Source of the DNA: Andalucia godoyi
Taxonomy: Eukaryota > Discoba > Jakobea > Jakobida > Andaluciidae
Reading direction: 5' to 3'
Assembly: GCA_009859145.1 (NCBI GenBank)
Contig: VRVR01000024.1
Coordinates: 62,001 to 126,000 of the forward strand
DNA length: 64,000 bases
Part shown: in pieces, positions 1 to 8,972 of the stretch
How the letters are laid out: each line of letters starts with the position of its first letter
Numbering within the stretch: position 1 is the first letter of the stretch
Notes under the pieces: model-generated
The model's database searches: none
What the model saw: only the letters and a program-made list of their open reading frames with translations
Told to the model about the DNA's origin: nothing
Translations under genes and position numbers: made by a program

Positions 1-1
1 G

Positions 2-1783
2 AAGGACACGTTTGCGTTGCGGAAAGTCGCAGATCATCTCGTCGATGCTCAAGTCGTCGGGCTTGATATTGGCTATACTCGACCGCGTAGAAGGCCGCTG
101 CCTCCGCCGCCGCCGTCGGTGGCGTCACATGTCCAAGTGCATGGAGTGACGGGTGAGTATGCTGCGCTCCCTGTGGAGATGACAGACGGAACAGGAACAG
201 GAACAGGAACAGGAACAGGAACAGGAACAGGAGCATCTCCATTCCTTGCCCAGCGTTCTCGCTCGAATTCGTCAAATGCATCCGCTCAGAGCGTCGTTCG
301 AACGAAGGCGAGTACAACGAGCGGGTCACCTCCAAGTCGTCCGCCGCCGCCGGTTCCAGGCACATCCGGGTCCGGTACTGGCTCTGCAGTAAGTCGGCCC
401 CCAGCACTCGATCTTTCGTTCGAACCGGCTCATAGTCGCAGCCGCATCGAGAATGGCACCGGCTATCGCAGTCACAATGACAAATCGCTTGAAAATGAGC
501 ACGATGAAGAGGCATATGACACTGCAACTGGTGACGCCGCGGGCTCGCATGTGGATGCGGGGGCCTCTGGATCGGCGCAGATGCAGCGTGCGCTTGATAT
601 TTTGCAGTCATCGATGCAGCGCATTCTGGCGTCTCAAAAGATTGCGACGCAGATGGAAACGCCGTTTTCAGAGCGTATTAAGGCGATGATTGCGAGCGAA
701 GACACGCAAGAACAGCAGGCGCCCGTCGAGGATTTCGTGAATCTCACTTCAGCGGAGATCTCTCTCAAGTACCACGACAACCCGGGGATCCAGCAGTCCT
801 ACCGCGCGTTCTTGCTGCACAAAACGCATGCGGCTGCTCAGCAGCTTTCGCCAATGTCGGAGCCTTCCATGACGCACTTGCCTTCCCCATCACCTCTTGG
901 AAAATCTCAACCCCAAGCCCCAGTTCATGGACAAGGACAAGGACACGGACAAGGACACGGTGCAAGTTCCATCGATGGGACCCCAAAGTCATCACATATC
1001 GCTGCCGAAGAGAATCGAAGCGTCATTCGTAATGACAAGGACAACGAAATGGACAACCCTGCTGTCTATTCGAGTGCTGCTGCACATAATACATTTGCTG
1101 CTCCTTCATCCTCTGCATCGTTGCCTCCTGGGCCTGCAAACGGTGCAGGCCCAACTTCGCCGGATCCAAATGCCATTCGGCTGGCTGCGAAAGAAGAGCG
1201 TCGACGACAGCTGGAGCTCGCCATGAGTGCCAGGCACAAGAATGCAAAGGCATCGCCGATGAATGCGTCTTCTGGTACTTCTGTCTCGCCATCCAAGCGA
1301 GCACGATCATCCACAACTCAGAAACAGTCTCCACGATTCACGGCATCGACGACACAGAATTCACCCGCAGGGTCAAACCCAAGTACCCCATCGGCCCCCC
1401 ATCGCTCATCTGCTGCTTCCGCAACGTCGTCAACGCCGTCGCCGGCTGCAAAACCTGCCAAAGGGCCCGCTACCGAGAACAGCCCCGCGGTTGATCCTCT
1501 CCACATTATCCGTCCTTTGGGCAATGATAGCGCTCCGAGTGTCGTATCTGCTGAATCCCAAGTGGCTGACGACAAGCAGCCTGTTGCTTCGGAGGCGGAG
1601 CCGCTTGTTCCCAGCACGGATGCGCCAGAGTCCGCCGCTGCGATGCCTGCAACCCCCACGGCTGCTGCGGATGCGCCAGCGCTGATTCCCAACTGGGAGC
1701 GATATACGTCTCCAGATGGAAAATTCTACTACTATAACCGCGTGACTGGAGAGTGCACCTGGGATCCGCCCATCGTCGCATAG
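2..1783 (+). CDS. WW-domain protein, 5' end cut by the window
   Basis: Open from the first bases, so the true start lies upstream; the apparent opening codon at 17 is TTG. About 590 residues are visible. Most is low-complexity Ser/Pro/Ala/Thr sequence typical of disordered regions, including a Gly-Thr run encoded by a GGAACA repeat and a proline run near the left edge. The last 33 residues form a single WW domain: first Trp in PNWERY, a YYY core, and the second Trp in CTWDPP. WW domains bind proline-rich or phospho-Ser/Pro ligands and are common in splicing, transcription and ubiquitin factors. A C-terminal WW after a long disordered region is seen in several nuclear adaptors, but nothing here picks out one family. 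Function beyond ligand binding is unknown. Confidence 0.75.
   Translation, partial: KDTFALRKVADHLVDAQVVGLDIGYTRPRRRPLPPPPPSVASHVQVHGVTGEYAALPVEMTDGTGTGTGTGTGTGTGASPFLAQRSRSNSSNASAQSVVRTKASTTSGSPPSRPPPPVPGTSGSGTGSAVSRPPALDLSFEPAHSRSRIENGTGYRSHNDKSLENEHDEEAYDTATGDAAGSHVDAGASGSAQMQRALDILQSSMQRILASQKIATQMETPFSERIKAMIASEDTQEQQAPVEDFVNLTSAEISLKYHDNPGIQQSYRAFLLHKTHAAAQQLSPMSEPSMTHLPSPSPLGKSQPQAPVHGQGQGHGQGHGASSIDGTPKSSHIAAEENRSVIRNDKDNEMDNPAVYSSAAAHNTFAAPSSSASLPPGPANGAGPTSPDPNAIRLAAKEERRRQLELAMSARHKNAKASPMNASSGTSVSPSKRARSSTTQKQSPRFTASTTQNSPAGSNPSTPSAPHRSSAASATSSTPSPAAKPAKGPATENSPAVDPLHIIRPLGNDSAPSVVSAESQVADDKQPVASEAEPLVPSTDAPESAAAMPATPTAAADAPALIPNWERYTSPDGKFYYYNRVTGECTWDPPIVA
188..231. repeat. (GGAACA)n hexanucleotide repeat in coding sequence
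   Basis: About seven in-frame copies encode an alternating Gly-Thr tract in the WW protein. A six-base unit keeps the frame when copy number changes. Confidence 0.9.
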
Positions 1784-1995
1784 TGTCCATTCATTCAAAG
1801 GCCTCCGCTGCAGAGTAATCATTTGGGTGTCAGTGGATCTTGTTGTGTACATTCTTTACAACCCCGAAATTGTATATAATACAAACCGAATTCGTCGTGG
1901 TTTTTTTCTTTCGTGTTTTTCGTGGGTTTTTTGTTTTGTTTTGTTTTGTCCTTCCTCCCCGATGCATAAGAGACACAGGCGCTCGCTCTGAAGAT

Positions 1996-4242
1996 CTAAT
2001 TCCTCCTGGCACGCTTTGCAGGAGGGCCTCTTTTGCGTAAATAGTCTCGTTTCTGCTGCTGTCTCTCCTTGTGTCTTTCTTGGCGCTTGCGTTGCATTTT
2101 CTGCGGCTTCTTCGCTGAGCCTGCCGCCGATTTTGCGACAGAACGGCTTGAAACCACGCCAGTATCATCGTCGTTGTCGTCACTATTGCCGTCAGCATCA
2201 TCATCATCATCATCATCACCAGCATTGTCACCACCAGCATTGTCATCCTCGCTGTCACCAAGAACGTCTGCTGCAGACCGTTTCAAGCTGTTCTTCTCAT
2301 TTGCATTTTGTTTCTTTTGCTTGTTCTTCTTGTTCTTCTGGTCCTCGTCCTCTGGATTGTAGGAGCCCATGATGGCTGCCTCTTGAACGCTCTGGCGCTT
2401 CTTCGGAGCTTCCTCCCAGTTTTTCCGCTTGGACCGCGAGTCCTTCAGCTTAAGAACCCACGGGTCCACAGATCCTCCAGCCTCTCGAACCATGTTTGCG
2501 ATTGCTTTGAGGTAATCCTTGTCTTCCTCTGAAAAGAACGTGTATGCCTCTCCGCGTGTGAACTTCTCCTGGCCTGACTCCACAACTCCGCGGCCCGCTC
2601 GCCCTACACGATGGACGTAGGACAGAATCGTTGTCGGCAAGTCATAGTTGATGACCGTCGCAACCCGTGCAAAATCAACACCTCGTGCTAGCAAGTCCGT
2701 GCAGATGAGAACCCACAGCTTGCCGAGTCGGAAATCATCAATGATGCGCTCACGGTCGGCAGACGAGCGGTCCGCATGAATGCGGTCAAGCTTGATGTGC
2801 GGGTAGTCATTTGACAATTCCTTGAACAGCTCTTCGCATCGCTTGATAGACTGCACAAAAACAAGCACCGGAAGTTTCAGGCCCCCAAGCGTAAACAAGT
2901 TTCGCATCTGCACGAGTTTTCCGTGTTCTGTTCCACAAAACATAAGCTTTTGCGCAACCCGTTCGTTGGAGATTGGTGTGGACCGCACGCCAACAACGAG
3001 CCGCAAAGGCGCCGAACATACAGAGCGAGCTGCTTCTTCCACTGCAGGCGGGATTGTGGCAGAAAACAAGGCAATTGTCGGTCTCGTAAGCTTGCTCTCC
3101 TCCGACGCTGCCTCTCCATCCTTCTTGGCAGCCTTGCTCTTCTTTCCCTTTCCACCAGCACTGACGCTCATAGCCCTCTCTGCAGCCATTTTTTGCGCCT
3201 GCCGTTGATGCGTCTTCACCAGATTCTCGAGGATCGTATCAATTGCAGACAAGAATTCCGTATCTGACCACATCCGGTCCGCTTCATCAAACACTGCAAA
3301 CTTTGCGTTCACCCAGTCACTCCTGATTTCATTTCGAGATCTGTCATCGGTGTTCTTTCCATGTCTCCTCTTGCTCTTGCTGCGGCTGCTCTTGCTCGTC
3401 TGCATCGGCTCATGTGTGATATCCGCATCTGAACCAGAGTCCGAGTGTCCGCCGTCGTCCTTTCGGCTGATGGAATGACCGCTCGGCAACTCGCTGTTTG
3501 CCACTGGCTCGGCAAGCAAAGAATGCACAAACGCAGCCGGGGTGCCAACATAGATGAAATCCAGCGCGTCGTCAGCCAGCTTGATTGCCTCTCTGCGTAC
3601 CTGACGCACAAGCTCAAACGTAGGAACCACAACGATGGTCTTTTCGCGCAGAGCAAGCGCAGGAATCAAATACGAAAAGGTCTTTCCAGAACCAGTAGGA
3701 GCACATGCAAGCAAGTCTCTTCTCTCGAGGAAAATCGGGATGGCTTGCATCTGAATTGGAGTCAGCTGCGAAAAATTCGGCAGCAGCATTCCACAGACGT
3801 GAGTGCCTTCCTCTTCTTTTTCTTCTAGTCGTCGCCGATGCCCGTTGCTGGTTCTGTTGTTGCTGTACAGCCCGTGCGCCGGAAGCTTGGACAATCGATG
3901 GACAAGCGCCTGCGGGGTAGAAATCAAGTCTGGACATCCCGCCCCATCGACTTTGATGTGATGTTTCCGTCGCAGCTTCACGGAGTCTATTTCCTCTCGA
4001 GGCTCCAACGCCTGCTCTTCGGCATCTGCGACGTCATTGGAGTCTTCGGTGTGCCTGTGTGTGGAATTCGAGGACGAGAAAAAGTCGATGGAAAGAGGAA
4101 TATTCGACGACTTCAGAGTCTCGGCAGAAATCGCTCGGATCGAAGCTTCTGTGGACTGCAAGCTCTTAAACCGAGTCATGTCATTCTGATATTTCTTCCT
4201 GTTGAATTTTGTGCCGGAAGACAGTAATGAGAACGCATCCAT
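1996..4242 (-). CDS. DDX52: DEAD-box RNA helicase, DDX52/Rok1 type
   Basis: 748 residues starting at ATG 4242 (MDAFSLL); the frame is open further upstream but only through low-complexity sequence. An N-terminal region with the RRKHHIKV stretch typical of Rok1/DDX52 precedes the core. The core shows [10 protein letters not shown] (about 160), Walker A APTGSGKT (about 181-188), DEAD (319-322), FSAT and [10 protein letters not shown] hydrophilic Ser/Lys/Asp insert sits just before DEAD. The C-terminal tail is Asp-rich then Lys/Arg-rich, as in nucleolar proteins. The family works in 40S ribosome biogenesis, releasing snR30 in yeast. The motif Ib position reads GTPAAF rather than the usual TPGR. 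The gene converges on the WW-domain gene. Assignment to Rok1 rather than another nucleolar DEAD helicase rests on the N-terminal signature. Confidence 0.85.
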   Translation of the reverse strand: MDAFSLLSSGTKFNRKKYQNDMTRFKSLQSTEASIRAISAETLKSSNIPLSIDFFSSSNSTHRHTEDSNDVADAEEQALEPREEIDSVKLRRKHHIKVDGAGCPDLISTPQALVHRLSKLPAHGLYSNNRTSNGHRRRLEEKEEEGTHVCGMLLPNFSQLTPIQMQAIPIFLERRDLLACAPTGSGKTFSYLIPALALREKTIVVVPTFELVRQVRREAIKLADDALDFIYVGTPAAFVHSLLAEPVANSELPSGHSISRKDDGGHSDSGSDADITHEPMQTSKSSRSKSKRRHGKNTDDRSRNEIRSDWVNAKFAVFDEADRMWSDTEFLSAIDTILENLVKTHQRQAQKMAAERAMSVSAGGKGKKSKAAKKDGEAASEESKLTRPTIALFSATIPPAVEEAARSVCSAPLRLVVGVRSTPISNERVAQKLMFCGTEHGKLVQMRNLFTLGGLKLPVLVFVQSIKRCEELFKELSNDYPHIKLDRIHADRSSADRERIIDDFRLGKLWVLICTDLLARGVDFARVATVINYDLPTTILSYVHRVGRAGRGVVESGQEKFTRGEAYTFFSEEDKDYLKAIANMVREAGGSVDPWVLKLKDSRSKRKNWEEAPKKRQSVQEAAIMGSYNPEDEDQKNKKNKQKKQNANEKNSLKRSAADVLGDSEDDNAGGDNAGDDDDDDDADGNSDDNDDDTGVVSSRSVAKSAAGSAKKPQKMQRKRQERHKERQQQKRDYLRKRGPPAKRARRN

Positions 4243-4318
4243 TTCCAACCAATCCCGGTCTTCTCTTCTACACAATCGGTAAAAAAGAAGAACGCTGAAA
4301 TAAAGAAATGCATTATCA

Positions 4319-4354
4319 GAAGAAGAAGAAGAAGAAGAAGAAGAAGAAGAAGAA
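4319..4354. repeat. (GAA)n trinucleotide tract upstream of DDX52
   Basis: About twelve GAA units in the 5' leader or promoter of the helicase gene. In the open upstream frame it would read as poly-Ser, which is one reason to prefer the later ATG. Confidence 0.85.
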
Positions 4355-4704
4355 AATGAAAGAAACGAAAAACCAAAAATCCGCACATAATTACGAGTAA
4401 TACAATAACAAAAAATTAAAAAGACAAAGTCCATCAAAGAGCGAAATACGATGACATGAGTCTGTCAGTCTGTCCATAGAGTACTTCACTCTCCAATCGA
4501 TGTGTTTTGTCTGTCCTCGGTTTTTTTATTATTATTATTAATATTAAATTTATTACTTTTTAATTAATCGATTTTTATTTGTTTATAATTTGTTTTTGTT
4601 TTTCTTATTGCATGTTCTGCGTGGCATACTCGCGCCGCTTGCCGTTGTTTGTCGCCCGTAGTTGTTTTTTCGCTAGTAGTCCAAAATCTGTTTCCGGTCG
4701 CAAG

Positions 4705-5856
4705 ATGCCTCCCAAGTCTGCTGTTGTGGAAGAGAAGATCGCGCTTGGTCGTGTAGGTTCGAATCTTCAAGTTGGGATTGTTGGTGTTCCAAACGTTGGA
4801 AAGTCCTCTACCTTCAATCTGTTGACTCGCCAGAGTGTGCCTGCAGAGAACTACCCGTTCTGCACGATTGATCCCAACCATGCGCGAGTCATTGTGCCCG
4901 ATGCGCGCTTTGACAAGCTGGTGGAAAAGTACAAGCCCGCCAGCGCTGTTCCTGCGTTCTTGCAAGTCACAGATATTGCTGGTCTCGTGAAGGGTGCGTC
5001 GGAGGGTGCGGGTCTTGGAAATGCATTCCTCTCTCACATCCGCGCAACCGATGCCATCTTCCAGATCGTGCGCTGCTTTGAAGATGCAGATGTCACCCAT
5101 GTCGAAGGCGGCGTGGATCCAGTCCGCGATCTCGAGATTATCTCTAACGAGCTTAGGCTGAAGGATCTTGAATTCTTGACAAAACAGCTCGAGCAGCTTA
5201 CGTCCAAGCGCAACCGAGGCCCCGCCGACAAGGAGCACGAGCACATGGTGGACCTTACAAAGAGATTGGTGGAGGTTTTGGAAGCCGGAAAGGACATTCG
5301 CTTTGGAGAGTGGAAGAATGCAGATATTGAGCTGTTGAACACTATGCAATTGCTGACTGCAAAGCCCGTTCTGTACATTGCAAACATGTCCGCGGAAGAC
5401 TACGAACGCAAGAAGAACAAGTGGCTTGCCAAGGTCAAGAAGTGGATCGACGACCACTGCCCAGGCGAGCAGCTCGTTCCGTACTCTGTCAAGCATGAAA
5501 CTGCGTTGCTGGATCAGGGGAAGATCGAGGGTTCGCAACTCGAAAAGATCATCACCACCGGATACCATCTGTTGAACCTGGCGCATTTCTTCACTGCAGG
5601 GGAAGACGAGGTCAAGGCATGGACCATCCAGAAGGGCACGAAGGCTCCGCAGGCTGCAGGGAAGATCCACACCGATTTCGAACGCGGCTTTATCTGCGCC
5701 GAAGTGTGCAAATTCGAGGATCTCATGGAACATGGCTCCGAAGCAGCTTGCAGAGCCGCTGGAAAGTACAGGCAGCAGGGTCGCGAATACGTTGTTGCAG
5801 ACGGAGACATTATCCTTTTCCGATTTAACGTCACTAAGGATGCAAAGAAGAAGTAA
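4705..5856 (+). CDS. OLA1: Obg-like ATPase 1 (YchF family)
   Basis: 383 residues from ATG 4705 ([11 protein letters not shown]), close to the 390-400 usual for eukaryotic OLA1. Walker A is GVPNVGKSS (about 29-37), followed by the switch region with YPFCTIDPN and the G3 region [10 protein letters not shown]. The G4 position is NMSAED instead of NKxD, the YchF/OLA1 feature that changes preference from GTP to ATP. A helical hairpin and a C-terminal TGS domain (about 300-383) follow, ending in Lys residues. OLA1 is a cytosolic ribosome-associated ATPase linked to stress responses and translation. The start matches the conserved family N-terminus; the in-frame upstream ATG at 4579 would add an unlikely hydrophobic leader. 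Confidence 0.95.
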   Translation: MPPKSAVVEEKIALGRVGSNLQVGIVGVPNVGKSSTFNLLTRQSVPAENYPFCTIDPNHARVIVPDARFDKLVEKYKPASAVPAFLQVTDIAGLVKGASEGAGLGNAFLSHIRATDAIFQIVRCFEDADVTHVEGGVDPVRDLEIISNELRLKDLEFLTKQLEQLTSKRNRGPADKEHEHMVDLTKRLVEVLEAGKDIRFGEWKNADIELLNTMQLLTAKPVLYIANMSAEDYERKKNKWLAKVKKWIDDHCPGEQLVPYSVKHETALLDQGKIEGSQLEKIITTGYHLLNLAHFFTAGEDEVKAWTIQKGTKAPQAAGKIHTDFERGFICAEVCKFEDLMEHGSEAACRAAGKYRQQGREYVVADGDIILFRFNVTKDAKKK

Positions 5857-6523
5857 TGCTGGTATCCTTGTCTTTTCCCCAACTTCTTTATTCTTTCATT
5901 TCTTTCTTGCTTTTATTATTTTATATTTTTTCCCCCTTTTTATCTTCTCTTTTCCTTTGTTTTTTTGTTTTGCTTCCTTTCCTCTCCTATGTTAAAGCAA
6001 ACGACGCAACGGTCTCTTTCTGTTCTTCTATGTTGTTTATACATATATACACATTGCTGGGTAACGAATACTGCAACGTTCATTTCGACGTTTCCTTAAA
6101 AAGGGAATTTTGCTAATTGTCTAATTGTCAATAGGAAATGCGTGTAAAATGGAGAATGCCTATTCCCCTTTTTCATATATGGTTTTTTTTTTTTCAAAAA
6201 CCCGTGTCTTGGGTTTCCCGCCAGTTCAACTTTTTTGTATTCTGCCCCTTCCGTTTTGGTTCATGGCAAAAGTGCCTGCGTCTATTAGCCAAAGCTCTGA
6301 GAAAATACCCTCAAGTAAACGCAGGAATGAGGCTGAACAGAAGAAGAGCAGGGTGAGTGGGAGAGAGGAGAAAGAGAAAGAGAGAGAGAGAGAGAGAGAA
6401 GGGAGGAGAGAGAGGATGACTCTGGATCAACGTAATAAGTTTACCATGGTGGGAAAGAATACAAATAAACATCCCAACTTCAGGTGGGGCTGGGTCTCTT
6501 CCAACAGAGAAGAGGGAGCTAGC
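5857..6523. other. Convergent spacer between OLA1 and the HMG gene
   Basis: Pyrimidine-rich, then A/T-rich sequence, then a (GA)n run at about 6378-6400. No convincing coding frame. It probably holds the two facing 3' ends. Confidence 0.6.
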
Positions 6524-6718
6524 TTACTTGCCGGCCTTGGGGTTCTGAGGAGAGTTCTTCCAGTTGTTTGCTGCAATGCGGAAGAGCTCCTTGTGGTTCA
6601 TCTCGGGATGGTCCTTCTTCAGGCGGGCCAGCTCGTCCTTCATGAACTTGTTGTATGCGGAGGGCTCGCGCTTGGGCTTGTCTTCCTTGGCAGGCTTATC
6701 CTTGGAGGCACGGGGCAT
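6524..6718 (-). CDS. Minimal HMG-box protein resembling the YABBY-type HMG domain
   Basis: 64 residues from ATG 6718 (MPRASKDK) to a stop at 6524. A short basic N-terminus leads into PSAYNKFMKDEL, then NHKELFRIAANNWKNSP. This is the pattern of the HMG-like domain of plant YABBY proteins and of small fungal proteins annotated as YABBY-like. No zinc finger is present, so the protein is essentially one DNA-bending helical domain. An architectural chromatin or DNA-binding role is inferred. The gene is short but has ATG, stop and a family-conserved motif through its whole length. A purine-rich leader (about 6770-6845) lies immediately upstream. Confidence 0.8.
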   Translation of the reverse strand: MPRASKDKPAKEDKPKREPSAYNKFMKDELARLKKDHPEMNHKELFRIAANNWKNSPQNPKAGK

Positions 6719-7231
6719 CTTGGTTAGTTGGTAAGGGGGGAGTTAGTTATAAAACAAACGAATAATAAAGAGAAGAAGGGAAAAAAGTAGAAAAGGGAAA
6801 AAAGAAGAAAGGGGAAAAAAGAAAAGAGGGAAAAGGAAAAGGGATTTAATAGATCTTATAGGAAAACCCAATAGGCCTTTGAGAAATGAGGCAGTCGGCC
6901 TGGAGGATATCCCTTAGTCTCTCCTATTGCATAAGGGCCAATTGGGCGCCAAAGGGACCCTCATACCCCCTCCACTCCACTGGCGGCCCGTTCCACCTTG
7001 GTGCAGAAAGTCCCAATTGGTGAGCCATCGGAGATCGGACAATAAAAAGGAAGGAAAATCCCCGCCATGCATCTCCCCTTTTATTAAACAGCTGGTGGCG
7101 ACGAGGTACTATATCATTATTTTATTTGTTTATTTATTTATTTTGGTTATTCTTTTGATTCCTCTTGCTGCGAATTGTGCGATGTGCCCCAGTCATCAAT
7201 GGGAGGGTGGGTGGCAATGTCTGTTTATTGA
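6719..7231. other. Spacer between HMG gene and PEP mutase gene
   Basis: Contains the purine-rich A/G leader of the HMG gene (about 6770-6845) and an AT-rich patch near 7110-7150. I see no supported gene. Confidence 0.55.
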
Positions 7232-8188
7232 TCATTCTCCAATGTTGGATCCATCTCCCGGGAGGTACTTGCCCTCTGCAGTCTTGAGCTCGTCCATTCC
7301 CTGCAGTCTAAAGACCTCCTTGACGGTCGCGACTCTTCCCTCGACGTCCAGCAGGTTCTGATCCTTGAAAATCTTGTTCGAGATGTCCTGCATGGCCTTG
7401 ACGGACGCACGCATGTTGTGGTTTGCCCAGATGACTGTGGACACTCCAATCTCTTCGAATCTCTTTGTCGGGGTCTTGTAGTACTTTGTCGGAACAATGA
7501 CAACCGGGGCCGGGGCGCCAACCTTGTGCCACTCCGCCATGAATCCCTCAATGTCGGAAGGATCACTCTTCTTGGAGTGCATCAGCACGGCATCTGCTCC
7601 TGCCGATGCATAGGCAAGTGCACGACGGACCGCCTCCTCCATCGGCCATCCAGCAATCAAGGCCTCCACGCGCGCAACCACACAAAAGTCCTTGTCAGAC
7701 TGCGCATCCTTGCATGCTCGGATCTTCAGTGCAAACTCATCGACGTCAGCCAGCGTCTGTCGGCCGTCATCCAGCAGTGAGTTTGTCTTGGGAAACAGCT
7801 TGTCCTCAAGACACACTCCCGCAACTCCGCGCTGCTCAAGCTTGCGAACAAGTCGGCGCGCATTGTTGAAGTTTCCGTACCCCGTGTCTCCATCCAGAAG
7901 AATCGGAATCGTCGTCGCATCCGACATAAACTCAAGAACATCCAAAACCTGAGTCCACGACGCTTCATTCGAGTCGCGAACTCCAAGCTGCGCAGAAATC
8001 GACAACCCGGACCCCCAAATGCCTGAAAACCCAGCCTCCTGCACAATCCGCGCAGACAAACCGTTGTGCGCCTCCATCAAAAACGTCAGCTCATTCGACG
8101 TAAGAAGCGTCTTCAGCGCTTTTGTCTTCTTGGGAAACGAAGAAGGCGTCGAAAACGACCGTGCCAAGAATCGAACTGAAGAAAGCAT
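7232..8188 (-). CDS. Phosphoenolpyruvate phosphomutase with mitochondrial-type leader
   Basis: 318 residues from ATG 8188. The isocitrate-lyase/PEP-mutase superfamily fold is clear: DGDTGYGN metal-site region, then [10 protein letters not shown] (about 127-137), the signature that separates true PEP mutase from methylisocitrate lyase and oxaloacetate hydrolases. Further conserved stretches are [21 protein letters not shown] and [14 protein letters not shown] mutase makes phosphonopyruvate from phosphoenolpyruvate, the first C-P bond step of phosphonate synthesis. The first 20 or so residues ([17 protein letters not shown]) are Ser/Arg-rich, amphipathic and free of acid, as in mitochondrial presequences. 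No phosphonopyruvate decarboxylase lies nearby. Length matches other eukaryotic PEP mutases. Confidence 0.9.
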   Translation of the reverse strand: MLSSVRFLARSFSTPSSFPKKTKALKTLLTSNELTFLMEAHNGLSARIVQEAGFSGIWGSGLSISAQLGVRDSNEASWTQVLDVLEFMSDATTIPILLDGDTGYGNFNNARRLVRKLEQRGVAGVCLEDKLFPKTNSLLDDGRQTLADVDEFALKIRACKDAQSDKDFCVVARVEALIAGWPMEEAVRRALAYASAGADAVLMHSKKSDPSDIEGFMAEWHKVGAPAPVVIVPTKYYKTPTKRFEEIGVSTVIWANHNMRASVKAMQDISNKIFKDQNLLDVEGRVATVKEVFRLQGMDELKTAEGKYLPGDGSNIGE

Positions 8189-8581
8189 CTCTAGTTTTCC
8201 TCTTTTTTATTCCCCTCTTTGTTTTCCTTATGCAACTGCCCAATTTGACAATTTAGAAAAGCAAGACACCGATACGGACACAGACAAACGGAAGAAGGAA
8301 AAAAGAATGAAGAACGTAAAATCCGAGCATACAGAGTCGTCCTTGATCACATTGCAGGAAACCCTTCCCAAAACGCAAGACGAGCACTAGGGTTTTGATC
8401 TAGGGTTTGAAAGCACAAAACAAAACAGAAAATCCAATCTCTTTGAGTCGTGATGCTTCTTTTAGCATATGTTTACGGCAGGTGATTGAGTATACTGGTA
8501 TAGTGATGGAAAAAAGACATGGATGAGCAGAGTGGTGGACGGAGAAAATGGGAGATTATGATGATAGGATGCATGATTGCA
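8189..8581. other. Spacer upstream of PEP mutase gene
   Basis: A/G-rich leader sequence, then the telo-box-like pair at 8388-8410. No coding region seen. Confidence 0.55.
8388..8410. promoter_or_regulatory. Pair of TAGGGTTT telo-box-like motifs
   Basis: Two copies of CTAGGGTTTT/TCTAGGGTTTGA within 23 bases, about 200 bp upstream of the PEP mutase start. They match the plant/fungal telo-box core AAACCCTA on the opposite strand. A regulatory role is inferred only. Confidence 0.35.
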
Positions 8582-8755
8582 TTACTTTCCGAGACCAAAC
8601 TTGTCCTTGATCCCCTGATACGTGGGCTGGACGGCAAACCAGGCAGCAACGCCTCCAGCAAGACCCCAGCGGACAGCAAGCGGCATCCTGTAGCGCAGGA
8701 AGAGCTGCTCGCCGTACGGAAGCCGCAAGTTCTTGGCAATAAACTCCAGGTCCAT
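8582..8755 (-). CDS. Small single-span membrane protein, possibly cytochrome bc1 subunit 10-like
   Basis: 57 residues from ATG 8755 (MDLEFIAKN). The start is unambiguous because upstream sequence in this frame is low-complexity. A basic segment with RYRMP is followed by one hydrophobic span, VRWGLAGGVAAWFAVQP (about 28-44), then a short polar tail ending FGLGK. Size, single span and the arrangement around WGLAGGV recall the smallest bc1 complex subunits (QCR10/UQCR11) and similar tiny respiratory-chain subunits. The match is too short to name a gene. An inner mitochondrial membrane position is inferred. A TTAGGG triplet lies about 150 bp upstream. Confidence 0.6.
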   Translation of the reverse strand: MDLEFIAKNLRLPYGEQLFLRYRMPLAVRWGLAGGVAAWFAVQPTYQGIKDKFGLGK

Positions 8756-8900
8756 TTTTTTCTCGTATTTGTTTGAAAGTCCTTTCTTTCTTTCTTCTTC
8801 TTTCTTTCTTTCTCCCCCTTTCCCTTCTCTCAATCGACAGTTCCTATGCACAAAAGACAAAAACGAAAAAGACGAAAATACTTTGGAGAAAAAGGGACTG

Positions 8901-8920
8901 AGGGTTAGGGTTAGGGTTAG
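8901..8920. promoter_or_regulatory. Interstitial telomere-type repeat (about three TTAGGG units)
   Basis: AGGG followed by two TTAGGG units and a final TTAG, between the 3' end of the AP-5 gene and the start of the 57-residue membrane protein gene. It could be a promoter telo-box or a telomere-repeat scar. Confidence 0.5.
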
Positions 8921-8972
8921 TGCACAATACAAAAACGGAATGGGGGCGGAAGCCGGGGACAGGGGGGATGGT

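Noticed and set aside
4750-4775. GGTTCGAATC, resembling a tRNA T-loop
   Set aside because: It lies in OLA1 coding sequence and no acceptor or anticodon arms surround it. No tRNA, rRNA or CRISPR array was found in the window.
4564-5733. A 389-codon minus-strand frame across OLA1
   Set aside because: Fully antisense to a clearly conserved gene; it has Leu/Val-rich shadow composition and no family motifs.
8901-8920. True chromosome end or subtelomere at the TTAGGG triplet
   Set aside because: Only about three units, flanked on both sides by single-copy housekeeping genes.
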